The notes under the pieces are model-generated. The model was not told the origin of the DNA. It did not search any database and was given only the letters and a program-made list of their open reading frames with translations. A stretch of 41,968 nucleotides of DNA from IMG/VR virus record IMGVR_UViG_3300031951_000392, positions 1 through 41,968 of that record. One strand, given 5' to 3'. Shown here one piece after another: positions 29,116-35,870 of the stretch. The translations under genes were made by a program, and so were the position numbers. Numbering within the stretch: the stretch's first letter is position 1; each line of letters opens with the position of its first letter. The DNA is from a virus.

Positions 29116-29952
29116 CTACTTATTACTCGCTATCATCTCATTCGCCATCGCTGTACGTGCTGCTGCCCTTCCTTCAGGTGTCCTCATGTCGTACTGTGAT
29201 TGCACCCTCTGCAATGCTGCATCGTGGTCAAATGCACCTGCCTTACGTGCCGCCCCTGCTGATGTGGAGTGGCTGAACGGCTTACCGTTACCCGATGGTG
29301 CTGCACTCGCTGATTCAACCCATGTTTCGTTCGATTTATACAGTTCTGCAACCGCATCTTTGAACAATACAGGCTTCTCCAACTTATCCTTTACAGGCAT
29401 ACCCGTCTGTGCATCTACCGCTATGCCGTTTTCGCCTATTTTAAGGCGTGATTTTACACGGGCGATATGTTCATCCCTCGTGAGAAACTTATTGGCATTT
29501 TCGGGGATTGTAGAGGCGTAGCTATCGTATTCCAAACGCTCGGTGTACTTTGTTTCCCACTCCTTAGCTTTGCGCTCATATTCAGGAATAGCCTCTTCCT
29601 GCAATTTCTTGATAGACGCTTCGAGTTCCTGCACCTTCTTATTCGGCTCAATGTTAGCCTTTGCAAGCCCTTTCGCTTCCATCGCCTCCATCACCTTTTC
29701 GATGTTCTTTGCGTCCTTAGTTGACAACCCCAATTCGTACTTTTCATTCAGGGTCTTACCGAGTATTTCAGGATATGCCTGCTCGTGTCCTTTCTTGACG
29801 TTCGCTTTCATTTCCTCAATATCGGTATCGGTGTAAACCGATCCCTGCGGAACTGTTATATCGACCTCTTTTGTGTCTTTGATGGCTGCTATCAACTGTT
29901 CGGGGTCGATTCCGAGTTGCTTCAACGCTGCCTTTGTGGTTGCTGTTATCAT
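29116..29952 (-). CDS. Capsid scaffold protein
   Basis: The 278-residue protein is highly charged and helical with a long coiled-coil core (KVQELEASIKKLQEEAIPEY). A C-terminal basic helical end (RTPEGRAAARTAMANEMI) follows a Ser/Ala/Gly-rich linker. Charged coiled coils with a basic C-terminal capsid-binding helix are typical of scaffolds such as those of Bacteroidota siphophages. It lies between portal-proximal genes and the capsid gene, as expected. No protease domain is visible. Its start shares base 29952 with the previous stop. Confidence 0.7.
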   Translation of the reverse strand: MITATTKAALKQLGIDPEQLIAAIKDTKEVDITVPQGSVYTDTDIEEMKANVKKGHEQAYPEILGKTLNEKYELGLSTKDAKNIEKVMEAMEAKGLAKANIEPNKKVQELEASIKKLQEEAIPEYERKAKEWETKYTERLEYDSYASTIPENANKFLTRDEHIARVKSRLKIGENGIAVDAQTGMPVKDKLEKPVLFKDAVAELYKSNETWVESASAAPSGNGKPFSHSTSAGAARKAGAFDHDAALQRVQSQYDMRTPEGRAAARTAMANEMIASNK

Positions 29953-30398
29953 TAGAAGTTGAATTTAAGTTCGAAATTATACCCTACTACACGCCCCATC
30001 TGATAGGTCGGAACCCACTCGCATGTAGGATTCAGCGATACACCTACTTCTGCTTTATCAGCAGGGATATAGAATACGTGGTGGTTTGGCTTTCCTGAAT
30101 TACGCCAGTCAACTTGCTTGTTTAGTTTGGCGATTGATTCAGCATCACGCTTGCATGTGCGCCCTGTTTCAAGTATTCGGGCATCGGTGCAATAACCCTC
30201 AACGCCACGACCCATCTTATACGGGTGTGTAGATGGTCTTGTAGCCATACGCACATCAACGGTGCATATAACCCATTCAGGTACTTTGGGTTTTGATGGG
30301 GTTGAAACGGGTGCGAACGATGCGTTTATCTCGCCCTGCGATTGTTCAAATTCTGCCGTTAGTTCGGCTGTGTCCTCCTTACGTGGTCTTCCTGCCAT
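29952..30398 (-). CDS. Head-region protein with basic N-terminus, unknown function
   Basis: The 148-residue protein starts MAGRPRKEDTAELTAEFEQ. The GRPRK element is like an AT-hook, and the small terminase begins MAGRPSK, so both may bind DNA at the same place. The body has a beta-rich segment (VPEWVICTVDVRMATRP) and ends VVGYNFELKFNF. No family recognised. It lies between the ferritin-like and scaffold genes and is probably a head protein. Confidence 0.55.
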   Translation of the reverse strand: MAGRPRKEDTAELTAEFEQSQGEINASFAPVSTPSKPKVPEWVICTVDVRMATRPSTHPYKMGRGVEGYCTDARILETGRTCKRDAESIAKLNKQVDWRNSGKPNHHVFYIPADKAEVGVSLNPTCEWVPTYQMGRVVGYNFELKFNF

Positions 30399-30416
30399 TG
30401 TATTTGTTTTTTATGG

Positions 30417-30893
30417 TTAACTAAATATTTCTTTCTCTAATACCCTAAACTCAAATTCAGACGTAAGCGTCATAAGTTTGCGCTGCTTATTCAGGTATTC
30501 CCTCACGCTATCGGTCTGAATAGTGAGGAACTGCAACAACAGATTCTGCACATTCGGGTAGTCGCTTAACGCTTTGTAGTCGTCCTGATACGCATCGTCT
30601 AACGCTGATTCCAACTCCACCGCCTGATTAACAAAGTCTTTCGGGTCGGTGAAACTGTAATTCATTTCAGGCGATTCACGCTGCACTATCACACCATAAT
30701 CAGCCATATAATCCTGCAATACCTTTGCATGTCCTATCTCATCAGCTGATTCAGCCTGACAGAACGCTGCAATTGTATCATAGTTCATGTCGGCAAAGTG
30801 TATCTGCGCTGACTGATAGAATTGTACCGCTTTCCATTCGTCATTTATACGTGCGGTCAACCTATCTACCGCCTCAATTGGTAATTTGAGCAT
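30417..30893 (-). CDS. Ferritin-like di-iron protein
   Basis: The 158-residue protein has the four-helix ferritin plan and length. The ferroxidase ligands of bacterial ferritin fall into line: Glu19 in helix A (INDEWKAVQFY), the E-x-x-H pair Glu52/His55 in helix B (AESADEIGHAKVLQDY), Glu93 or Glu95 in helix C (AVELESALDDAY) and Gln126 in helix D (FLTIQTDS). The outer C-site Glu is replaced by Ser129. Ferritins oxidise Fe(II) and store it in a shell. The gene lies between portal and head genes and overlaps the portal gene by 20 bases, so it is made with the virion. Whether the product is packaged or protects the cell is unknown. Confidence 0.7.
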   Translation of the reverse strand: MLKLPIEAVDRLTARINDEWKAVQFYQSAQIHFADMNYDTIAAFCQAESADEIGHAKVLQDYMADYGVIVQRESPEMNYSFTDPKDFVNQAVELESALDDAYQDDYKALSDYPNVQNLLLQFLTIQTDSVREYLNKQRKLMTLTSEFEFRVLEKEIFS

Positions 30894-32832
30894 TTGTTTT
30901 AGTTTTAATCAACCTATCTAATTCGTACCCTGTGTAGTCATTATCGCCATCGGTCAACACCGCATATCGTCCGACTGTATCTTTCACGGTCAACCGCTTG
31001 CCTACTGCTGCATCTTGCATGTCCTTGTTCCGTTTTACCGTAACCTCATCGCCTATGTTAATCAGATTGCCGTAAGCGGTGTATATGTTTTGGTCTGCTA
31101 ACTGGTCTTTGCTGATTCTGGTCAGGGTGTAGTTGCGCAAATCCTCTTTCACTCGCTGCTCCAATCCTTGGTCGGGCAATAACGCAAAATAATCATCCGT
31201 TAACGTAGCCTGCCATTCATCGAAAAATATCTTTTCCAACTTGTTTATATCGGGTATCGGGTATGTCATTACCTCTTGCACACTATCATGATAAAACGGC
31301 TCTGCAACGGCTAATATCTTGTACTTCCTGTACTCTATCGGATTGCGCTGATACTTGTTTTCGATGTACTCCATCGTAAGGCTCAATAGTTCCGCTTTAG
31401 TCGCTCCACCTTGACGGGCTTTAAGCAGCCTATCAAACGTAGCGTCTGCCGATTCTATCATGAACCTGTCACCGCCCATCACACCACTATCTATGTAGTC
31501 CCTGCCGTAGATGAACATACCCTGACCGTCTGCATAGAACTTCATGGCATCGCTATACCACAACGAATATAACGCCAACTGGTCAAGCATCGGCTGCTCA
31601 TTTTGCTGCGCTTCGTATGCTGTACCTGATACATTGCCGCCATGACCCGCTGATACTTTAGTGCCATTACTACGAACGGATAAAACGCCCCATTGAGTAT
31701 AGCGCACCATATCCTCTAGTAGCATGTCGTTATCCTTCATGTACTTCAACGCTTCCACGTCAACCGTCACATGCCCCATCGGTGGGACTGGGACAGATTT
31801 GTTTACGTCATTGGAGTAGTCTATCGCTAATACATCGCTGTGCTTCTGGAACGGATAAACCTTCTTGCCCTTACATTCAGGGCATGAGTAACTATCCACT
31901 TGCCCTGTACCCTCACATGTCGGACATGGTTGCAACACCATCCATTCCTTGGGATAAGCTGTACGGGCATAAGTAACGGCATACAATGATCGCCCGAATA
32001 TGAGCGATGTCAGCAGTTCCATTGAGGGCGCAAGCGGTGAATCGAATACGCAATGCTCGTCTTTCGTACTCGCACCGTAGATGTCAGATACCACTTTCGC
32101 AGGTACACCCATAAACGCAAACGGGTTCGGTATCTGCGAAACGATAACAGGTTCACCCGATTGCTCCCATGTAATGATACGGTCGTAACTATCGCACACC
32201 ACACGGAACACTTTAGACGGCTGTTTCTTGCCTGATGATGGGGGTACGACTAACTTGCCTTGCAGGTTCACTTCTATTCCCTCTGACCGTTCCTCTATCT
32301 CCTTTGCCTCACGTTCTGTCAGTTCAAACGCCACCCATTCAGGATAACGACCCGCTAATTGGTAGTCGTAAATCTGCATGATGGACTTAAACGTAGGGCA
32401 TGGTCTGCCATACTCGTCCATCTCCAACCACATCAAACCTTCGGGGTCTGTAAAGAAAGCAGGTTGTAACACCTGTCTTATAAAGTTCTTCAACGAATCA
32501 CGGTAGTAGCATTGACCTAGCCACATCTTGAACTCACTCGCTTGGTCGGGTGTGCGTAAAGTGTAATTCTCAACGCCACCTTTAGCCGTGTATATCTTGT
32601 TCACGGGCATCATGACCCTGTGAACTATATCCCTATTCGACATACCGAGCTTTCGCCTTGATGCAGCATAGGTGTCCCGTTCAAATTCCTTTATTGGTGT
32701 GATAAGGTCGGCAGCACCTACGCCCGTGACGTGGGCTTTAATTATCTCATGCTTTTCACGCTTGAGTTTGATGGCTTTCCCGTTCGGGTTGTCCCGTATA
32801 ATTGCCTTAGCTTGTATGTCTGATAGCGTCAT
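30874..32832 (-). CDS. Portal protein with embedded DnaJ-type zinc motif
   Basis: The 652-residue protein follows the terminase genes at the usual portal position. It has an alternation of helices and strands typical of portals, with a long helical C-terminal half (QEVMTYPIPDINKLEKIFFD). At residues 303-320 it carries two C-x2-C knuckles (QPCPTCEGTGQVD, CPECKGKK), of the DnaJ C-x-x-C-x-G-x-G type, which would bind one zinc. The C-terminal 60 residues form a small separate beta unit (GDEVTVKRNK). The zinc insertion lies far from the ends and probably in a surface loop. Overall the portal call is from position and size. Confidence 0.7.
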   Translation of the reverse strand: MTLSDIQAKAIIRDNPNGKAIKLKREKHEIIKAHVTGVGAADLITPIKEFERDTYAASRRKLGMSNRDIVHRVMMPVNKIYTAKGGVENYTLRTPDQASEFKMWLGQCYYRDSLKNFIRQVLQPAFFTDPEGLMWLEMDEYGRPCPTFKSIMQIYDYQLAGRYPEWVAFELTEREAKEIEERSEGIEVNLQGKLVVPPSSGKKQPSKVFRVVCDSYDRIITWEQSGEPVIVSQIPNPFAFMGVPAKVVSDIYGASTKDEHCVFDSPLAPSMELLTSLIFGRSLYAVTYARTAYPKEWMVLQPCPTCEGTGQVDSYSCPECKGKKVYPFQKHSDVLAIDYSNDVNKSVPVPPMGHVTVDVEALKYMKDNDMLLEDMVRYTQWGVLSVRSNGTKVSAGHGGNVSGTAYEAQQNEQPMLDQLALYSLWYSDAMKFYADGQGMFIYGRDYIDSGVMGGDRFMIESADATFDRLLKARQGGATKAELLSLTMEYIENKYQRNPIEYRKYKILAVAEPFYHDSVQEVMTYPIPDINKLEKIFFDEWQATLTDDYFALLPDQGLEQRVKEDLRNYTLTRISKDQLADQNIYTAYGNLINIGDEVTVKRNKDMQDAAVGKRLTVKDTVGRYAVLTDGDNDYTGYELDRLIKTKTNAQITN

Positions 32833-33251
32833 TACTTAATCAAGCTATTTTTAGCCTTTAATTGCAAAAATACAGATTTTATACATTCCTCACGCTTCGA
32901 GGTGGTAAAATTGTGTATTTCTTGTAATGTTTCGTGAAATGAGCGAATAAACTCGATGTAATCCCATTCGATTGCATCGGGGATAATGTCAATAGCGAAC
33001 GCACATATCTTCTGCAATATGCCCCATTCCAGTTCTTTCATGGGCTTGTTATTCAGTTCGATGTATGTGTCGAAGTCCATGCCGAACGATGCGAATGAAC
33101 GGATTGTAAGCATACGTGTGCGAGCAAAGTCGAACTTACCCACTTCGGGGTACTTTTCGGGCTTGTACCCTGTTGTTGCCGTGTCAAAAGCTTTAGCGAA
33201 TTCAGGCGTAGATAGTATCTGTTGCCTTTGTTGTGGTGTTATCTGTATCAT
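32832..33251 (-). CDS. Head-region protein, unknown function
   Basis: The 139-residue protein begins MIQITPQQRQQILSTPEFAK and is helical with aromatic-rich segments (SFASFGMDFDTYIELNN) and a basic C-terminus (KREECIKSVFLQLKAK). It sits between large terminase and portal, with three bases to the terminase stop and a one-base TAATG-type junction to the portal start. A small packaging accessory is likely, but no domain is recognised. Confidence 0.6.
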   Translation of the reverse strand: MIQITPQQRQQILSTPEFAKAFDTATTGYKPEKYPEVGKFDFARTRMLTIRSFASFGMDFDTYIELNNKPMKELEWGILQKICAFAIDIIPDAIEWDYIEFIRSFHETLQEIHNFTTSKREECIKSVFLQLKAKNSLIK

Positions 33252-33254
33252 AAG

Positions 33255-34580
33255 TTATCGTATTACTGCGAATCGCATTTTAGTCCTCACATCGAACACC
33301 TGACGCATCAGTAGCATATCGAGGTAATCGGGTGAACGTCCTAACAGTTCTTTCATTTGGTCTTTCTTGATAATCCGTTTCTTGCCTTCGTCATTATCCA
33401 CGCTGTCCGACTTCAAAACGCTAAGTTCGTCAATTATTCTCTGTTTCTGCTCATCCGAACAAATTATTTTTATCAACCGTTTGTTTATCTTCTCGGCTAA
33501 CTTATACGCACATTCTGATTTCAGGTTCACATATTCAGCATCGTTAGCCTTTGCTCCACCGTGAAACTCCTTAATCCCGTTGAGGTAGCTTTCCAAATAC
33601 GCACCTAATCCGTCACTATCGGCAACGGTCTTGCTACGTGGCACACCATGCGTTACCATAAGCTGCTGTAATGCCTGCTGTATTTCCTTTCCTGTGGCTT
33701 TTGTCTTGTCAAGGGCTATCTCTACCACATCACCATCCCACACGCCTGCAACAAACCTGTCACGCCCCTGCATAGCTAAGTCGGCACTGATGGACTTATC
33801 GCCTGTTGGTCTGATATGGTCGTTCGTGAACGCATCACAGATAGCATCGTAGTCACACAGCACAGTCGGGTCATCGTCAAACTCCCAGTTGCCGAAAAGT
33901 AGCCGTTCTTTCTGATTTCGGTCAAGTGTACGGTTGAGGTTCTCTAAGTACCCATCAGGCAGCATCTTGTTATCCTGTGGGAACGCCTGAATAAATCGCT
34001 TCCACGGATCGAGCGAACCGTCCTTGTATGGTCGGTAGTAGTCCGAGTACAGGTAGTTCTTAGCAGGGTTGCACGTTTGCAGTAGTTTCGGTGTTAGCTT
34101 ATACGTGTCGTTCTTCCAGCGTCCGATACTCGCTGCAAGGTTGTTCTTTGCCGCTTTCTCAAATTCACCCGCTTCTTCTATCCATCCCCGTGTCATCTGC
34201 ATTGAACCGAATCGCATGTACAGGGGGTCGGATGGCAGGTAGTTAGCCGATAGCATGTACACCCTGCTGCCGTTTTTCAACTGAAAGAAGTTATCCTGCC
34301 CGTTGTATGTGTACATTGTGGGTGGTATGCCCCAGTGATTTAGCACCTCATGCACCGATGGTATGGTGAACTTACGTAAGTCTGTCAGGCTTGAACGGGC
34401 TATGAAGTAGTACGTGTTCGGGTGTAGGAACGCATCACCGAATATAAGCGAGCAGCCTAAGAACGATTTACCTGAACCTTTAGAACCGCCATACACAATA
34501 TCAGTAACGGAAGAATTGAGCCACGCACGGGCTACGTCCTTCTGTTTCTCATTGCCGTTTGTGTTGAAGATTAATTCCAA
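33255..34580 (-). CDS. terL: Terminase large subunit
   Basis: The 441-residue protein carries an ATPase motor and a nuclease. Walker A is GGSKGSGKS at about residues 31-39, a Walker B-like segment with catalytic Glu is RGWIEEAGE (131-139), and the coupling motif is LLQTCNPAKNYLYSDYY (168-182). The nuclease has the RNase H-like acids in ISADLAMQGRDRF (Asp267) and KTVADSDGLGAYLE (Asp321). It packages DNA into the prohead through the portal. Size is normal. No frameshift or truncation is seen. It starts one base from the small-subunit stop. Confidence 0.92.
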   Translation of the reverse strand: MELIFNTNGNEKQKDVARAWLNSSVTDIVYGGSKGSGKSFLGCSLIFGDAFLHPNTYYFIARSSLTDLRKFTIPSVHEVLNHWGIPPTMYTYNGQDNFFQLKNGSRVYMLSANYLPSDPLYMRFGSMQMTRGWIEEAGEFEKAAKNNLAASIGRWKNDTYKLTPKLLQTCNPAKNYLYSDYYRPYKDGSLDPWKRFIQAFPQDNKMLPDGYLENLNRTLDRNQKERLLFGNWEFDDDPTVLCDYDAICDAFTNDHIRPTGDKSISADLAMQGRDRFVAGVWDGDVVEIALDKTKATGKEIQQALQQLMVTHGVPRSKTVADSDGLGAYLESYLNGIKEFHGGAKANDAEYVNLKSECAYKLAEKINKRLIKIICSDEQKQRIIDELSVLKSDSVDNDEGKKRIIKKDQMKELLGRSPDYLDMLLMRQVFDVRTKMRFAVIR

Positions 34581-35000
34581 TTACACTATTTTCATTCCCG
34601 TAATCTGCACGTCCACGTTGCCAGTGTGTTCGATTTTGTCCCCGTATTTTTTGGGGGCGAGTTTGGACGCTGCCCACTTCCTTGCGTCTACACGTAGCTT
34701 GGCTCGCTGAACGGCTGCGGCGTTCCCCTGCTGACCAAATTCACCATCAAGCAGGTCTTTTGCTTCATCGTCTGCAATCTCGATTATTTCCTCAAACATC
34801 GCATCGGCTTGCATAGTCTTCGCGCGTGCGTATTTGTCCGTAAATTCTTGATATTTACCACTTGCTAACCAATCAAGCACAGCAGATACGCTCAAGTTCA
34901 ACTCATTGCAGATTGAGCGCAAACTCTTTGAAGTTGTTGCCGTCAGTTCGCAAATAGTATCTGCTATTTCGGGTGTATATTTCGATGGTCTGCCTGCCAT
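34581..35000 (-). CDS. terS: Terminase small subunit
   Basis: The 139-residue protein begins MAGRPSKYTPEIADTICELT, a start seen in many small terminases, and has the helix-turn-helix LRSICNELNLSVSAVLDWLA that binds packaging sites. A charged central helix and a basic segment (RVDARKWAASKLAPKKYGD) follow; RKWxAxKxxPKxYGD is the diagnostic family motif. Its stop is adjacent to the large-subunit start. A TAACTTTG box ends only 5 bases before the ATG, which would give a leaderless mRNA. Confidence 0.88.
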   Translation of the reverse strand: MAGRPSKYTPEIADTICELTATTSKSLRSICNELNLSVSAVLDWLASGKYQEFTDKYARAKTMQADAMFEEIIEIADDEAKDLLDGEFGQQGNAAAVQRAKLRVDARKWAASKLAPKKYGDKIEHTGNVDVQITGMKIV

Positions 35001-35004
35001 TCCC

Positions 35005-35012
35005 CAAAGTTA
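35005..35012 (-). promoter_or_regulatory. -7 element TAACTTTG before the terminase operon
   Basis: The minus-strand TAACTTTG matches TAnnTTTG fully. No TTTG appears at the -33 distance. Its 5-base distance to the ATG at 35000 is short, so transcription would begin at about the start codon. Confidence 0.35.
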
Positions 35013-35064
35013 CAACCTAATCCGATACGGTGATACGTTATGAAAAGAAATATACAAGAATTAT

Positions 35065-35095
35065 TTTGTTAGTAATTATTTTGTGTTTATCTTTG
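35065..35095 (+). promoter_or_regulatory. Bacteroidota-type promoter, second plus operon
   Basis: TTTG (35065-35068), exactly 19 bases, then TATCTTTG (35088-35095): a perfect consensus match with the same spacing as the promoter at 1557-1587. Transcription should begin at about 35102, 13 bases before the first ATG. Confidence 0.75.
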
Positions 35096-35114
35096 TGGAA
35101 CAAAACCAAAGGAT

Positions 35115-35357
35115 ATGAAAAACACAAAGGTTAACTACGCACTCGTACTTGATGGAATCTACACTACAATTGAGGAAACAACAAGACCCGCTAACGAAGT
35201 ACTCTACATATACCCGTCACTTAGTAAAGCGAAGAAAGAGGCAGATAAATACTTTCAGCGCAGGATAGAGGAATTTAAAAACGCAAAAGTAGAAATGAAA
35301 AACGTAAAGTGCGCACATCTTAATCTCGAACAGCATAACAGGTCAAACAGTTTCTAA
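35115..35357 (+). CDS. First gene of the second plus-strand operon, unknown function
   Basis: The 80-residue product starts MKNTKVNYALVLDGIYTTIE and continues with a short acidic loop, LYIYPSLSKAKKEADKYFQ and a Lys-rich helical tail. It looks like a small alpha/beta protein: strand, turn, strand, then helix. I do not recognise a family. It has its own strong promoter and is followed by the second copy of the GGGGYGCAGCATCC hairpin, exactly as the gene 1610-1882 is. Confidence 0.65.
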   Translation: MKNTKVNYALVLDGIYTTIEETTRPANEVLYIYPSLSKAKKEADKYFQRRIEEFKNAKVEMKNVKCAHLNLEQHNRSNSF

Positions 35358-35364
35358 CTCACAC

Positions 35365-35387
35365 GGGGCGCAGCATCCTACACTGCA
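35365..35387 (+). ncRNA. GGGGYGCAGCATCC hairpin element, copy 2
   Basis: GGGGCGCAGCATCC (35365-35378), a short loop and CTGCA (35383-35387) reproduce the core of the element at 1891-1915. The stem GCAG/CTGC is conserved and the loop sequence CATCC is the same, although the flanks differ. Its place, directly behind the first gene of the operon, is also conserved. Confidence 0.45.
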
Positions 35388-35402
35388 TAAAAACTAAACG
35401 AT

Positions 35403-35597
35403 ATGAAAAAGGTACTTACAGAGTTTCTCGAATACATGAAGCAGAACCACAAAGGCGATAACCCATTGCCACGAACATTCATGTCAAGCGATGAAATTAA
35501 ATCAGCAAACAAGCTCGTTAAAATGGGTTTGCTCACTAAAGGTAAAACGGTAGAAAACAACAACGTAATGTTTTACGCTGAAACAAATCAATCATAA
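35403..35597 (+). CDS. Small basic protein, unknown function
   Basis: The 64-residue product starts MKKVLTEFLEYMKQNHKGD. Next come PLPRTFMSSDEIKSANKLV and MGLLTKGKTVE, and it ends with a strand (NNVMFYAETNQS). The helix-turn-helix-wing order would fit a small winged-helix DNA-binding protein: SSDEIKSANKLVKMGLLTKG is a plausible recognition helix plus wing. This is inferred from pattern only. It is second in the short plus-strand operon. Confidence 0.6.
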   Translation: MKKVLTEFLEYMKQNHKGDNPLPRTFMSSDEIKSANKLVKMGLLTKGKTVENNNVMFYAETNQS

Positions 35598-35599
35598 CC

Positions 35600-35671
35600 A
35601 TGCGCCACATCAAAGACATCCTCATATTCCTAACGCTGCTCATACTTGCGGCATTAATTCAGAACTACTGA
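35600..35671 (+). CDS. Single-span membrane microprotein (23 residues)
   Basis: The frame starts two bases after the previous stop and ends one base before the next ATG. A short polar head (MRHIKD) is followed by a hydrophobic helix (ILIFLTLLILAALIQ) and Asn-Tyr at the end. The exact fit between neighbours favours a real gene. It parallels the membrane microprotein at 1182-1268. Confidence 0.5.
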   Translation: MRHIKDILIFLTLLILAALIQNY

Positions 35672-35672
35672 T

Positions 35673-35870
35673 ATGAAACAATCCAACCCCGTAGGTCGCC
35701 CTAAGAAGGGCAACGAAAAACGCTCCTGTTACGGAGCATCGCTCGAACCCGCCACCGCTGAACAGGCTAAGCAGATATTCGGCTCAGTCGGTAAGGCTGT
35801 GGAGTGGGCGGTTAAAATGGCGTGTCATCAAAGTCCGTCCGTCTGTTCTGAAATCCCGCATGTGGATTAA
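35673..35870 (+). CDS. Small putative DNA-binding protein (RHH-like)
   Basis: The 65-residue product opens with an AT-hook-like VGRPKKGNEKR, then YGASLEPATAEQAKQIFGS and VGKAVEWAVKM. The order basic arm, strand, helix, Gly turn, helix is that of ribbon-helix-helix proteins. It may regulate transcription of the early operons; no target is shown. Its last 59 bases run antisense to the 3' end of the primase-helicase gene, so the two genes converge and overlap. Confidence 0.55.
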   Translation: MKQSNPVGRPKKGNEKRSCYGASLEPATAEQAKQIFGSVGKAVEWAVKMACHQSPSVCSEIPHVD

